A model generated the notes under the pieces. The model did not search any database and was not told the origin of the DNA. It saw only the letters and a list, made by a program, of their open reading frames with translations. 64,000 nucleotides of DNA from Fimbriimonadaceae bacterium (lineage in GTDB: Bacteria; Armatimonadota; Fimbriimonadia; Fimbriimonadales; Fimbriimonadaceae): the NCBI GenBank assembly GCA_023957775.1, contig JAMLGR010000018.1, positions 1 through 64,000 of the forward strand. Direction: 5' to 3'. The translations under genes and the position numbers were made by a program. Positions 26,044 through 34,413 of the stretch are shown one piece after another. Numbering within the stretch: position 1 is the first letter of the stretch; each line of letters starts with the position of its first letter.

Positions 26044-28042
26044 AGTTCTCGCCGGCCTTTCGCAGTTGGAGGGCGATCGAGAGACTGTGCGCGTCGTCGG
26101 GGATGCCCTTGCCCGTGTACTGGTCGAACAGCCAAACGCGCTCGAGAGGCTCGCCGCATGCCTCGCGGATCGCCGCTTCCAAGCGCGCGTAGGGCGTGGC
26201 CTTCGGGATCAAGATCGAAAGGTCGCGCCGCACCGCGGGGTTGCGGCTGATCGCGTGGAACTTCGACGAGGCGCCGGGATGCGCCCAGAGTGTGTACAGG
26301 TCGACCTCCGCGACGACCGTCGCGTCGGGCAAGCCTGCCGCCTCTGCAAGGTCTGGATGGATGCGGCCGACCAGCGCGACTTTGACGTCGTCCACGCGGA
26401 AGACGGCCTGCTGCGTGGGGTGCAGGCGCGGATCTGCGCTCGCGGAGGCCACCGCGCGTCGCGGGCCGAACCCATCCACGCCGTCGCCGATACGAAACAC
26501 CTCTTCGAGCACGGCCTTCGCGCTGAAGAAGTCGGCTTCGGCCGAAGGTTGCCCTTTCCAGTGAGCGGGTTGCAGGGCGCCCGTCGAGAGAAACGCCAGC
26601 TCGGTGGCGTCGTGCGCGTAGGCCGCGTCGGGCAGGAAGTTGCCAAAGGTCGCGCCGATCTCGAACAGGTGGAGGTCGCGGCCTCCGTTGCGCGCCGCGG
26701 TCTCGGCGAGTCCTGGGAGCAAGGAATTGCGCAGCAGAGCCGCCTCGGGCGAGTGGGGATTGCGCGGGCCGAACCGCTCGCTGCCGGGATAGTCGAGGGG
26801 GTGTTTGGCGCCGAGGGAGTGGTGGATGGTCTGCGTGAATCCGCACCGGAGCAGCGCCGCGCGCACGCGGTCCACATAGCGCTCGAACCCGAAGACGCCC
26901 CCCTGCACGGTCGTTCCCTGAAGGGGCTGCTCGGGAATCTTGTCGTAGCCGTAGACGCGGCCGACCTCCTCGACCAGATCGTCTTCGCGCACCACGTCGA
27001 ACCGCCAGCTCGGCACGCGCACGGCGAAGGGTTCGCCATCGCCCTCGATCGCGAACCCGAGGGCCTCGAGCGCCTGTTTCGCCACGCGCGCTCCGACGGG
27101 CATTCCCAGCAGTCGCTCGACGCGGGACATCCGGAGATCGAGCGTGCGGGACGGGGGCGGGGCGGGGAACACCTCGACGATCCCGGGAACGATCTCCCAA
27201 CCCGCGTCGGCCCCTTCGAGAAGCTCCGCGAACCGGTTGAGGGCTGCGGGAACCCCCTCGGGATCGACGCTGCGCTCGAACCGGTAGGAAGCCTCGGTGG
27301 AGAGGCCGAGCTGCTTTCGCGTCCGCCGGACGCTCGTGCACTCGAAGTGGGCGGATTCGAGCAGCACGGTCTTGGTCCGGTCCGAAACCTCGGTCTCGAG
27401 GCCGCCCATGATGCCCGCGGCGGCCACGGGGCGTTCCGCGTCGCAGATCATCATCTGGCCCGGTCGAAGCTCGTGCTCCTCGCCGTTCAGGGTCGTGAGG
27501 GTTTCGCCCGCCCGGGCTTCGCGGACGACGATGCGCCCGCCGCGCAGCGTGTCGAAGTCGAAGGCGTGGACCGGCTGGCCGAGTTCGAGCATCACGTAGT
27601 TGGTGAGGTCGACGAGGAGGCTGATGGGGCGCTGGCCCGCGCGGCGAAGCCGGTCGCGGATCCAGGCGGGCGCCTCGCCGTTGCGTCCGTTCCTGAAGAG
27701 CCGGCACGCATAGCGGGTGCACGCGGCGGTTTCGATGGAGACCTGGGCCATGCCTTGGGCTTCCGCGCCGCCCGCATCGGGGCGCGGGTAACGGTTGCCG
27801 GCTCTTGCATAGAGATCCGTGGGTGTGGCCGAAGCGTCCTTGGCCAACACCTCGCGGGCAAGTCCCTGGACCGAGAGTCCGTCGCCGCGATTGGAGACGA
27901 CGCGGATGTCGAGGACGGGCTCGCCCTCGACCTCGTCGATGCCCTCGAGTTCGAAACCCGCCATCGTCAGCAAGTCGCCCAGTTCGGTTGCCGAGAGAGA
28001 GGTCTCGACAAAGTCGCGCAGCATCGAGACGGGGAACTTCAT
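25967..28042 (-). CDS. pheT: Phenylalanyl-tRNA synthetase beta chain, short form
   Basis: 691 aa against ~800 in most bacteria. After the first ~45 residues (MKFPVSMLRDFVETSLSATE) the sequence runs straight into DIRVVSNRGDGLSVQGLARE, so the EMAP-II-like tRNA-binding domain usually inserted here is missing. B3/B4 editing region (ISLLVDLTNYVMLELGQPVH), B5, catalytic-like core and the C-terminal anticodon-binding domain (ISRNPAVRRDLSILIPK) are present. It is a partner of PheS in an alpha2-beta2 enzyme. TAGACT lies 9 nt before the ATG, suggesting a leaderless mRNA of its own. Confidence 0.93.
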   Translation of the reverse strand: MKFPVSMLRDFVETSLSATELGDLLTMAGFELEGIDEVEGEPVLDIRVVSNRGDGLSVQGLAREVLAKDASATPTDLYARAGNRYPRPDAGGAEAQGMAQVSIETAACTRYACRLFRNGRNGEAPAWIRDRLRRAGQRPISLLVDLTNYVMLELGQPVHAFDFDTLRGGRIVVREARAGETLTTLNGEEHELRPGQMMICDAERPVAAAGIMGGLETEVSDRTKTVLLESAHFECTSVRRTRKQLGLSTEASYRFERSVDPEGVPAALNRFAELLEGADAGWEIVPGIVEVFPAPPPSRTLDLRMSRVERLLGMPVGARVAKQALEALGFAIEGDGEPFAVRVPSWRFDVVREDDLVEEVGRVYGYDKIPEQPLQGTTVQGGVFGFERYVDRVRAALLRCGFTQTIHHSLGAKHPLDYPGSERFGPRNPHSPEAALLRNSLLPGLAETAARNGGRDLHLFEIGATFGNFLPDAAYAHDATELAFLSTGALQPAHWKGQPSAEADFFSAKAVLEEVFRIGDGVDGFGPRRAVASASADPRLHPTQQAVFRVDDVKVALVGRIHPDLAEAAGLPDATVVAEVDLYTLWAHPGASSKFHAISRNPAVRRDLSILIPKATPYARLEAAIREACGEPLERVWLFDQYTGKGIPDDAHSLSIALQLRKAGENFTDEEANQVRDRAVKALEALGATLR

Positions 28043-28091
28043 CGCGCGACGAGTCTACCAAACCCTCGCGTGCACCACAATGGAGGCCGCG

Positions 28092-29198
28092 ATGACGATT
28101 GCCGCGCTGTGGTGTCTGGTGCAGGTCGCCCAGGTCGGTCCGCTGCCCGTGGGCCGGGACGTGTGGGGCTTGGCTCTGTGCGAGGGTGGGAAGACGTTGG
28201 CGATCTCCCACCGGACGAACCGCCTGTCGATCCTCACGGTGGATTCGGGAGTGGTCCGAACCGGCGCCCAGGCGGGGCCCGACGGGGCGATGCTCACCGA
28301 ACTGTCCCTTTCTTCGGACGCCAAGACGCTGGTCGCCGGCAACGAAAACCCGGAGTCGGGCGCCAATCCAACGTGGGACACCGACACGTGGAAGACAGGG
28401 GTGCCCTTCGGCATCCGCACGACGGTGGAGTCGGCCGAAGCCAGCTCGAGGGCGAGGTTCTCCGGGGACGGCCGGTTCATTTTCGGAGAGCATCGGGATT
28501 CGGGTTCGCTGGCGGCGTTCGACCCTGCTACTGGGACTCCGAGCTTCCAGATGGTGCCAAACGCGGCCTACCCGATGAGCGCCTGGGACGCCGCGCCTAT
28601 GGACACGTTCGTGGCGTTTGTCCAGGAGGACCTCGGGATTCAGATCTGGGCGCCGGTTCCAACGGCGACCTCGGACCGGTGGGCGGAGCGGGAGCCTCGC
28701 CTGCCGCTCCCCGAACCCGTGCAGCTTCTCCGCTTCTCGCCCGACGGTCGGACCCTCGCCGTGGTCGGGGGCAGCGGGGAGGCGCACCGGATTCTCTTTG
28801 TCCCGTTGGAGCCCGACCAGCAGGAGATCACCGTCGATCTGGGAGATCTCGACGCCCGCGCGGGGGTGTGGTTCCCTGATTCGCGGCGCCTGGCCCTCGC
28901 CGGCCTCGAGGGCCGCATCGCGATCGTGGACACGGTGGCCGGGCGCGTGCTCCATCGCTGGTTAGGGCACGAGGGCCGCCACGTGCGCGCCGCGATCGTC
29001 ACGGAGGAGGGCCGACTCGTCACCGGAGCCGCCGGCGCCTACAGCGAGAAGGAGGGCGGCCAGATCACGTGGTGGAACGATCAAGGCGAAGCGCTAAGAA
29101 CCGTCGCCATCCCACAAACACGACAAACGACCAACGATAAACGATCAACGGCGCCTAAGCTCGGAACTGTTCGAGGAACCGCAGATCGTTCTCCATGA
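28092..29198 (+). CDS. Secreted WD40/beta-propeller-like protein
   Basis: 368 aa. Short signal-like start MTIAALWCLVQVAQV, then propeller blades (VWGLALCEGGKTLAISHR, LSLSSDAKTLVAGNE, LLRFSPDGRTLAVVGG, AGVWFPDSRRLALAGLEG). ATG 28092 has GGAGG 5 nt upstream; an ATG at 28080 is less likely. The last ~25 residues ([13 protein letters not shown] onward) are translated from the heptad repeat at 29114-29150 and then run antisense into pheS, so the native C-terminus was probably lost when the repeat arrived. It separates pheS from pheT on the other strand. Confidence 0.72.
   Translation: MTIAALWCLVQVAQVGPLPVGRDVWGLALCEGGKTLAISHRTNRLSILTVDSGVVRTGAQAGPDGAMLTELSLSSDAKTLVAGNENPESGANPTWDTDTWKTGVPFGIRTTVESAEASSRARFSGDGRFIFGEHRDSGSLAAFDPATGTPSFQMVPNAAYPMSAWDAAPMDTFVAFVQEDLGIQIWAPVPTATSDRWAEREPRLPLPEPVQLLRFSPDGRTLAVVGGSGEAHRILFVPLEPDQQEITVDLGDLDARAGVWFPDSRRLALAGLEGRIAIVDTVAGRVLHRWLGHEGRHVRAAIVTEEGRLVTGAAGAYSEKEGGQITWWNDQGEALRTVAIPQTRQTTNDKRSTAPKLGTVRGTADRSP
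29114..29150. repeat. Heptad repeat copy
   Basis: ACAAACACGACAAACGACCA ACGATAAACGATCAACG: 7-bp units ending in CGA/CGACC, the same family as 10440-10470 and 60505-60533. It lies between the converging 3' ends of the propeller gene and pheS and is read into the propeller's C-terminus. Confidence 0.85.
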
Positions 29199-30177
29199 AG
29201 TAGCGCAAATCGTCGATACCGCGGGCGAGCATGGGGATGCGCTCGACCCCGAGGCCGAACGCGAACCCGCTGTACTTCTCCGTGTCGATGGCGTACGACT
29301 CGAGGATGTTCGGGTGGATGAGGCCCGCGCCGCCCAGTTCGATCCAGCCGGAGGCCTTGCACACCGGGCACCCGCCGCCCTTGCAGAAGGGGCAGGAGAT
29401 CGCGTAATCCACTCCCGGTTCCACGAAGGGGAAGAAGTCGGGCCGGAACCGCACCTTCACGTCGTCGCCGAACATGGCGCGCGCGAACTGCCCAAGGGTG
29501 CCCTTGAGGTGGGCCATCGACACGCCCTCGTCGATCATAAACGCGTCGACTTGGTGGAACGTGTGGCCATGCGTCCGGTCCACCGCCTCGTTGCGGAAGC
29601 ACCGCCCGACGGTGAAGACGCGCAAGGGCGGCTTGACCTTCTCGAAGATGCGGCCCTGGAGCGCAGTGCACTGGGTGCGCAGCACGTGCGTGGCGTCGAT
29701 GTAGAACGTGTCCTGCTCGTCCATGGCGGGGTGGTCGGGCGGGTAGTTCAGCGCGTCGAAGTTGTACTTGGTGAGTTCGAGCTCGGGTGATTCGGCGTAG
29801 CGGAAACCCAGCCCGACCAGCACGTCGCGGATGCGGTTGGTCGCTTGCTGGAGCACGTGTTCGATCCCGACGCGAAGTGGCCGCGCGGGCATCGTCACGT
29901 CGAGGCGCTCCGCCTCGAACCGAGACGCTTGCTCGCCGCCCTTGAGCTGCTCCTGACGGGCCTCGATTTCCGCCTGGAGGCGCGCCTTCAGCTCGTTCAC
30001 TTTCTGTCCGAAGAGGGGCTTCTCTTCCGCGGGAAGGGTCCCGATCTGGCGCAGCAGGCCCGTGACCAGCCCGCTCTTTCCCAGGTAGCGAATCTCCAGC
30101 TCGCGCAACGACGCGGTGGCCTGGGCGTTGGCGATTTCGCTTCGCGCTTCCTCCTCGAGTGCTTCGATCGGTTGCAT
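29155..30177 (-). CDS. pheS: Phenylalanyl-tRNA synthetase alpha chain
   Basis: 340 aa. An N-terminal coiled coil (MQPIEALEEEARSEIANAQ onward) contacts tRNA; class II motifs follow (HPAMDEQDTFYI, motif 2 VFTVGRCFRNEAVDRTHGHT, motif 3 FAFGLGVERIPML). It carries a cysteine cluster ISCPFCKGGGCPVCKASGW, a zinc-knuckle-like insertion with two CxxC pairs just before the conserved GWIEL. It charges tRNA-Phe together with PheT. pheS and pheT are not adjacent here. Confidence 0.96.
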   Translation of the reverse strand: MQPIEALEEEARSEIANAQATASLRELEIRYLGKSGLVTGLLRQIGTLPAEEKPLFGQKVNELKARLQAEIEARQEQLKGGEQASRFEAERLDVTMPARPLRVGIEHVLQQATNRIRDVLVGLGFRYAESPELELTKYNFDALNYPPDHPAMDEQDTFYIDATHVLRTQCTALQGRIFEKVKPPLRVFTVGRCFRNEAVDRTHGHTFHQVDAFMIDEGVSMAHLKGTLGQFARAMFGDDVKVRFRPDFFPFVEPGVDYAISCPFCKGGGCPVCKASGWIELGGAGLIHPNILESYAIDTEKYSGFAFGLGVERIPMLARGIDDLRYFMENDLRFLEQFRA

Positions 30178-30339
30178 GCAGGCTCAGGTATGGCGCATGG
30201 AAGGGGCAGAATGCAACCTTCCCACACTCCAGCGGATGGTCGTCGACCGGAATTCACCCGAAGGGCACCATGTGAAATCCTGCGACAAATGCGGAACAAC
30301 CTCCGTGGGGACCGCTGCCCCGCTGGAGCACGAACAAGG

Positions 30340-30951
30340 ATGTCGGACGAACCCAAGGAAGCAACAGAAGAAGTCAAGAAGAAGAAGGGTGGGAAGCTCC
30401 CCATCGTCATCGCCCTCGTGGCCGTCTTGGCCGGTGGCGGCTTCTTCATGATGAAGGCCAAGGGGGGCAAGCACGAGCCGCCCCCGCTCAAGCTCGGCGC
30501 GATCGAGCCTCTCAAGGAGTTCTTGGTGAACCTGAAGGAGGGCAACGTCTACCTTCGCACCGAGATCGCGTTGCATTTCAAGGAGGGCTTCAAGAAGGAA
30601 GAGCTGGACAAATCCCTGCCGGCCGTGGAAGATGCGATCGTGACGTTGCTCGGGGCTCGAAGCTCGACCGAGATCCGAACGCTGGACGGGAAGGCTAAGC
30701 TCAAGCGCGATCTCGCTGAGGCCATCAACAAGGTGCTCGAGGCTGCCGAGAAGGCCGCGCATCCCGAGGAGGCCGCGGAGGAGGAGCCGGCGGCAAAGGA
30801 CGGCGAGAAGCAGACCTCGGACAAGAAGGACCCCAAGGCCGGAAAAGAAGCGAAGCATGACGAGGAGCCGCCCAAAGATCTGCACCCCGATTGGGACTCG
30901 CAGACGGGGCCTGTGCTCAAGCTCTACTTCACCAGCTTCGCCACGCAGTAA
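30340..30951 (+). CDS. fliL: Flagellar basal-body-associated protein FliL
   Basis: 203 aa. Lys-rich cytoplasmic start (EEVKKKKGGK), one helix (LPIVIALVAVLAGGGFFMM), then the FliL domain (PLKEFLVNLKEGNVYLRTEI, LRTEIALHFKEGFKKEEL, LPAVEDAIVTLLGARSSTE). An unusual Ala/Glu/Lys-rich low-complexity stretch near residues 145-180 is inserted before the final VLKLYFTSF strand. FliL surrounds the stators at the motor. It is separated from fliM by hairpins, so it is probably transcribed on its own. Confidence 0.88.
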   Translation: MSDEPKEATEEVKKKKGGKLPIVIALVAVLAGGGFFMMKAKGGKHEPPPLKLGAIEPLKEFLVNLKEGNVYLRTEIALHFKEGFKKEELDKSLPAVEDAIVTLLGARSSTEIRTLDGKAKLKRDLAEAINKVLEAAEKAAHPEEAAEEEPAAKDGEKQTSDKKDPKAGKEAKHDEEPPKDLHPDWDSQTGPVLKLYFTSFATQ

Positions 30952-30974
30952 AGACCACTGGAGAGGGATGGAGA

Positions 30975-31000
30975 GGGCTCGTACCGCAAGGTGCGGGCCC
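30975..31000 (+). terminator. Hairpin after fliL
   Basis: GGGCTCGTACC pairs with GGTGCGGGCCC around GCAA (11 bp with two G-T pairs), then TTCGTCGTTCTTCGTTGTT. It is T-rich rather than a pure T run. Confidence 0.55.
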
Positions 31001-31045
31001 TTCGTCGTTCTTCGTTGTTGGTCCTTGGGCCTTGGGCCCCCTTGT

Positions 31046-31073
31046 CAACCCTCGCGCGGGTTGTGAGGTTTTT
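31046..31073 (+). terminator. Second hairpin with T tract after fliL
   Basis: CAACCC/GGGTTG around a 6-nt loop, followed by TGAGGTTTTTC. With the hairpin at 30975 it insulates fliL from fliM. Confidence 0.55.
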
Positions 31074-31086
31074 CGACTCGCGGAGC

Positions 31087-31113
31087 TAAAGAAAGCGCGC
31101 TTGGAGCCGATAC
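31087..31113 (+). promoter_or_regulatory. Sigma-28 (FliA/WhiG-type) promoter of the fliM operon
   Basis: TAAAGAAA, an 11-nt spacer, then GCCGATAC fits the flagellar sigma-28 consensus TAAAG-N15-GCCGATAA with one mismatch in the -10. It lies ~64 nt before the fliM start and directly after the fliL hairpins, and no equally good sigma-70 box is present. Confidence 0.8.
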
Positions 31114-31176
31114 CCATACTGATGGCCCGAGAAGCGCCTCTCCGAAAGGGGCGGCTTGGGACCGAGGTTGCCGAGC

Positions 31177-32196
31177 GTGTCTGAAATCCTTTCCCAAGCT
31201 GAAATCGAAGCGCTGCTGAACTCCTTGAACACGGAGGACGGCGAGCCTGCGGCGTCGGAATCCGCCGACTTCGAAGGTTCGGCGCCGGTTGCACGGCCCC
31301 GGTCGAACAAGCCGAAGCAGACCATCGCCTACGAGATCTACGATTTCCGAAGACCGGACAAGTTCAGCAAGGACCAGTTGCGCACGCTTCAGATGCTGCA
31401 CGAGACGTTCGCGCGCCTCGCCGGCTCCTCGCTCTCCGCCTACCTGCGCACGCCGGTCGCCGTGGACCTGATCTCCCTGGAGCAGGTTCCCTACGAAGAG
31501 TATCTGCGCAGCATCAACCAGAGCGTCTTCACCATTCTCTCGCTGCCCCCGCTCTCCGGCCAAGCGGTCCTGGAGTGCGAATTCAGTTTGATCTTCTCGA
31601 TGATCGACCGGATGTTGGGCGGACCCGGCAAGGGCATTCCCCGCAACGTGCTGACCGACATCGAGCGCCCCCTGGTCCGCCAGATTCTCGAGCGCCTGTT
31701 CGGCGCGCTGAAGACGTCTTGGGAGGGCGTCGTCATGGTGAATCCCGGGATCGAGGGGATGGAGACGAGCGCCCAGTTCGTGCAGATCGCGCCGCCAAGC
31801 GACATCGTCGTCACGGTGCTGCTCGAGGTGAAGGTTGGAAGCCAGCGGGGCGCCATGAGCCTCTGCGTTCCGTACGTGGTGCTCAAACCGATCACCACGA
31901 AGCTCAGTGGGCAGAAGTGGTTCGCGACGAACAACCGCAAGAGCGGAAAAGGCGCGCGGGCGGTGCTCACCCACAAGTTGCAGGGCGCCCGCGTCGAGTG
32001 TTCGGTCCACCTGGGCAACGCCAAGATCACGATGAACGAGTTCGTGAATCTCAAGCCGGGCGATGTGGTTCGGCTCGACCAGCGGACGGAGCGCGAGCTG
32101 CGGCTGCTCATCGGCAACGTCCCCAAATTTCACGGCAAGCCGGCCCTCCAAGGCAAAAACGTCGTGTTCGCTGTTTCGCATCCGATCGAGGAGTAG
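31177..32196 (+). CDS. fliM: Flagellar motor switch protein FliM
   Basis: 339 aa. N-terminal CheY-P-binding peptide SEILSQAEIEALLNSL, then the CheC-like middle domain (DKFSKDQLRTLQMLHETFAR, FSLIFSMIDRMLGGPGKG) and a C-terminal SpoA domain that stacks with FliN (NLKPGDVVRLDQ). It forms the C-ring and sets rotation direction. The GTG at 31177 gives the expected FliM start; a TTG at 31156 is also in frame. First gene of fliM-N-O-P-Q-R-flhB behind a sigma-28 promoter. Confidence 0.96.
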   Translation: MSEILSQAEIEALLNSLNTEDGEPAASESADFEGSAPVARPRSNKPKQTIAYEIYDFRRPDKFSKDQLRTLQMLHETFARLAGSSLSAYLRTPVAVDLISLEQVPYEEYLRSINQSVFTILSLPPLSGQAVLECEFSLIFSMIDRMLGGPGKGIPRNVLTDIERPLVRQILERLFGALKTSWEGVVMVNPGIEGMETSAQFVQIAPPSDIVVTVLLEVKVGSQRGAMSLCVPYVVLKPITTKLSGQKWFATNNRKSGKGARAVLTHKLQGARVECSVHLGNAKITMNEFVNLKPGDVVRLDQRTERELRLLIGNVPKFHGKPALQGKNVVFAVSHPIEE

Positions 32197-32209
32197 GAGT
32201 ACCCCTTCC

Positions 32210-33115
32210 ATGTCCGTTCAACCCAGTGAATTGATCAACCAACTTGCCCCCCTGCAGGAGGGCATCTGGCAGACGGTCTCCAAGACCGTCTCCGAAGCGG
32301 CGGGCCAAGAGATCCAGTTCGCCAGCCCCCTGTGCATGCAGGCGAACCCGCAGGAGTTGATCGCCGAGTTTAACGCGCCGGTGCTCGCCGTGCAGTTCGC
32401 GTTCGGCGGGATCCCCGAAAGCCAACAGGTCGTCCTGCTCACGCAGGAGACTTTCGTGGCCTTCGCGTCGCTGGTCAAGCAGGAGCTGGTCGAGAGCGCG
32501 GACGAGAACCTCGTGGCGGACGTCCGTCCGGCGCTCGAGGCGCTCGTTCAGGGCCTCTGCCTGTCGATCGGAGAGAATCTGGGCGAACCCGTCGTCGCGA
32601 CGGGCCTCACGTTCCGGTTCCAGAACTTCGCCTTTCCGCAAAACATGCAGCGCGGCGAAGAGATCGCCCGAACGCAGATCGCGATGTCGGGCGAAGACCT
32701 CAACGGCACGGCGATCTGGCTGATGGACTTCGACTCCGTGGCCCACGCCTTGGCGGTGGAGTACAGCCCCGAGATTCCCGAGAGTCCGTTTTCTCAAGTT
32801 GCGGAGGCGCCCGCCGGCCCCGCGGTTCCGTTCATCCACGAGGAAACGGCGGGCATGGAGCTCGTGCGCGACATCCCGCTTGAAATCACCGTCGAGTTGG
32901 GGCGTGTGAAAATGCTGGTCAAAGATGTCTTGGAGCTGGGCACGGGCTCGATCGTCGAGATCGACAAAGCGGCGGGCGAGCCGGTGGACGTCCTCGTCAA
33001 CGGCCTGAAAGTCGCGCGTGGGGAAGTGGTCGTGATCGAGGACAACTTCGGCGTCCGAATCACCGAGGTCATCAACCCCAACGAGCGACTCGGCGCCCTC
33101 GGAGAGGTCGCCTAG
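32210..33115 (+). CDS. fliN: Flagellar motor switch protein FliN (long, FliY-like)
   Basis: 301 aa. The last ~85 residues are the SpoA/FliN domain: LVRDIPLEITVELGRVKMLV, LELGTGSIVEIDKAAGEPVD and VEV-like KVARGEVVVIEDNFGVRITE. The first ~200 residues are a CheC/CheX-like domain (QEIQFASPLCM, FEVLVKQEL-like FASLVKQELVESADENL), as in FliY of Bacillus, so this is the long form rather than the ~130-aa enteric FliN. It sits on the C-ring under FliM. AGGAG lies 10 nt before the ATG. Confidence 0.92.
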   Translation: MSVQPSELINQLAPLQEGIWQTVSKTVSEAAGQEIQFASPLCMQANPQELIAEFNAPVLAVQFAFGGIPESQQVVLLTQETFVAFASLVKQELVESADENLVADVRPALEALVQGLCLSIGENLGEPVVATGLTFRFQNFAFPQNMQRGEEIARTQIAMSGEDLNGTAIWLMDFDSVAHALAVEYSPEIPESPFSQVAEAPAGPAVPFIHEETAGMELVRDIPLEITVELGRVKMLVKDVLELGTGSIVEIDKAAGEPVDVLVNGLKVARGEVVVIEDNFGVRITEVINPNERLGALGEVA

Positions 33116-33637
33116 ATGCGAACTCATTCGTTCGCCGCACTGATGGTGTTGGCGACGTCCGCAGGGGCGCAAGACCTCGGCACAAAACCGGACCCGCTCA
33201 CGTCCGCCGCGGCATCCTCGGGCGGTGGTCTCGGCCTCATGGCGTTGGTGCAGATGCTCATCGCCTTGGGCATCGTGCTCGCGGTCGTGAAGTGGGCTCT
33301 GCCCCGATTCGCCTCTTCGTTCAACAAACGGCTGGCGCCGGGCGTGGGAAGCCCGATCAAGATCGAGGAGTCCGCGGCGTTTGCCGGCGGCAACCTCTAC
33401 GTGGTTTCCGTCCGCGGCCGCGACCTGTTGCTCGCTTCGAGCCAGGCCGGCGTCTCGTGTCTGGCCGACTTGACGCCCGCCGAGACGCGGCCCGAGGCCC
33501 CTGCGTTCGGCGACCTTTTGGAGCGCGCCCAACGGACCCCTTCCCGGGCCGCGATCGCCGTCGACGAACCGACCCCCGAACCCGACCCCTCGGCGATCGC
33601 CGAGGCCCTGAGCCGCCTCGACCGCCTTGCCGGCTGA
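33116..33637 (+). CDS. fliO: Flagellar export protein FliO
   Basis: 173 aa. Signal-like start (MRTHSFAALMVLATSAGAQ), one clear helix (LMALVQMLIALGIVLAVVKW), then a cytoplasmic part with the FliO pattern SPIKIEESAAFAGGNLYVVS and RDLLLASSQAGVSCLADL. FliO helps assemble the FliP ring of the export gate. It begins immediately after the fliN stop codon. Confidence 0.85.
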   Translation: MRTHSFAALMVLATSAGAQDLGTKPDPLTSAAASSGGGLGLMALVQMLIALGIVLAVVKWALPRFASSFNKRLAPGVGSPIKIEESAAFAGGNLYVVSVRGRDLLLASSQAGVSCLADLTPAETRPEAPAFGDLLERAQRTPSRAAIAVDEPTPEPDPSAIAEALSRLDRLAG

Positions 33638-33650
33638 CCCCGATCGACCT

Positions 33651-34412
33651 ATGCGTGCCCTCTTCCTTGCGCGAACGACCCTGGTGATTTTGCTGGTGCT
33701 GGGCGCCTGCGCGGCTTGGGCGCAGAGCGGGCTCCCGACGCCCCAGGTCTCGATCAACATGGGTGCCGGCGCGCCTGGAAAGGACGGCGACGTGAGTGCG
33801 TCGCTTCAGATCCTGGCGATGCTGACGGTGCTCAGCCTCGCTCCCGCGATCCTGATCCTCACGACGGCTTTCACCCGCATCGTCATCATTTTCGGATTCC
33901 TGCGAAGCGCGATCGGCACCCCCACGATCCCGCCGAACCAGGTCGTGATCGGCTTGAGCCTCTTCCTCACGTTCTTCGTCATGGCGCCCACCTACGACCA
34001 GGTGAACACGCAAGCCCTCCAGCCGTACCTGGCCAAGGAGATCCCGATGAACACCGCCATCGAGCGGGCGCAGGGTCCGGTGCGGGAGTTCATGCTCAAG
34101 AACACCTACGAGAAGGACTTGGGACTGTTCCTTCGGCTCTCGAAACAGAGCCCCAAGACCCGGAACGACGTCTCGCTGGTGTCGCTGATTCCCGCCTTTG
34201 TGATCAGCGAACTCAAGACGGCCTTTCTCATCGGCTTCTATCTCTTCGTTCCGTTCCTGATCATCGACCTCATCGTCGCCAGCGGCCTGATGTCCATGGG
34301 CATGATGATGCTGCCGCCCACGGTCGTCTCGCTGCCGGCCAAGGTCTTGGTGTTCGTTCTGGCCGACGGGTGGAGCACGTTGGTGAGCGCCATCCTGGCG
34401 GGGTACCGATAA
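33651..34412 (+). CDS. fliP: Flagellar type III export gate protein FliP
   Basis: 253 aa. Cleavable signal peptide (TLVILLVLGACAAWAQ), then four helices with the family signatures TAFTRIVIIFGFLRSAIGT, IGLSLFLTFFVMAPT, LIPAFVISELKTAFLIGF and MSMGMMMLPPTVVSLP. FliP pentamers with FliQ and FliR form the export gate core in the membrane. ATG 33651 chosen; an ATG-free extension upstream is over fliO. Confidence 0.96.
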   Translation: MRALFLARTTLVILLVLGACAAWAQSGLPTPQVSINMGAGAPGKDGDVSASLQILAMLTVLSLAPAILILTTAFTRIVIIFGFLRSAIGTPTIPPNQVVIGLSLFLTFFVMAPTYDQVNTQALQPYLAKEIPMNTAIERAQGPVREFMLKNTYEKDLGLFLRLSKQSPKTRNDVSLVSLIPAFVISELKTAFLIGFYLFVPFLIIDLIVASGLMSMGMMMLPPTVVSLPAKVLVFVLADGWSTLVSAILAGYR

Positions 34413-34413
34413 G

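Noticed and set aside
30116-30451. Plus-strand ORF with a zinc-ribbon-like SCDKCGTTSVG before fliL
   Set aside because: It overlaps ~110 nt of fliL out of frame and becomes arginine/serine-rich; no ribosome binding site. Probably chance, though it lies in the divergent pheS/fliL region.
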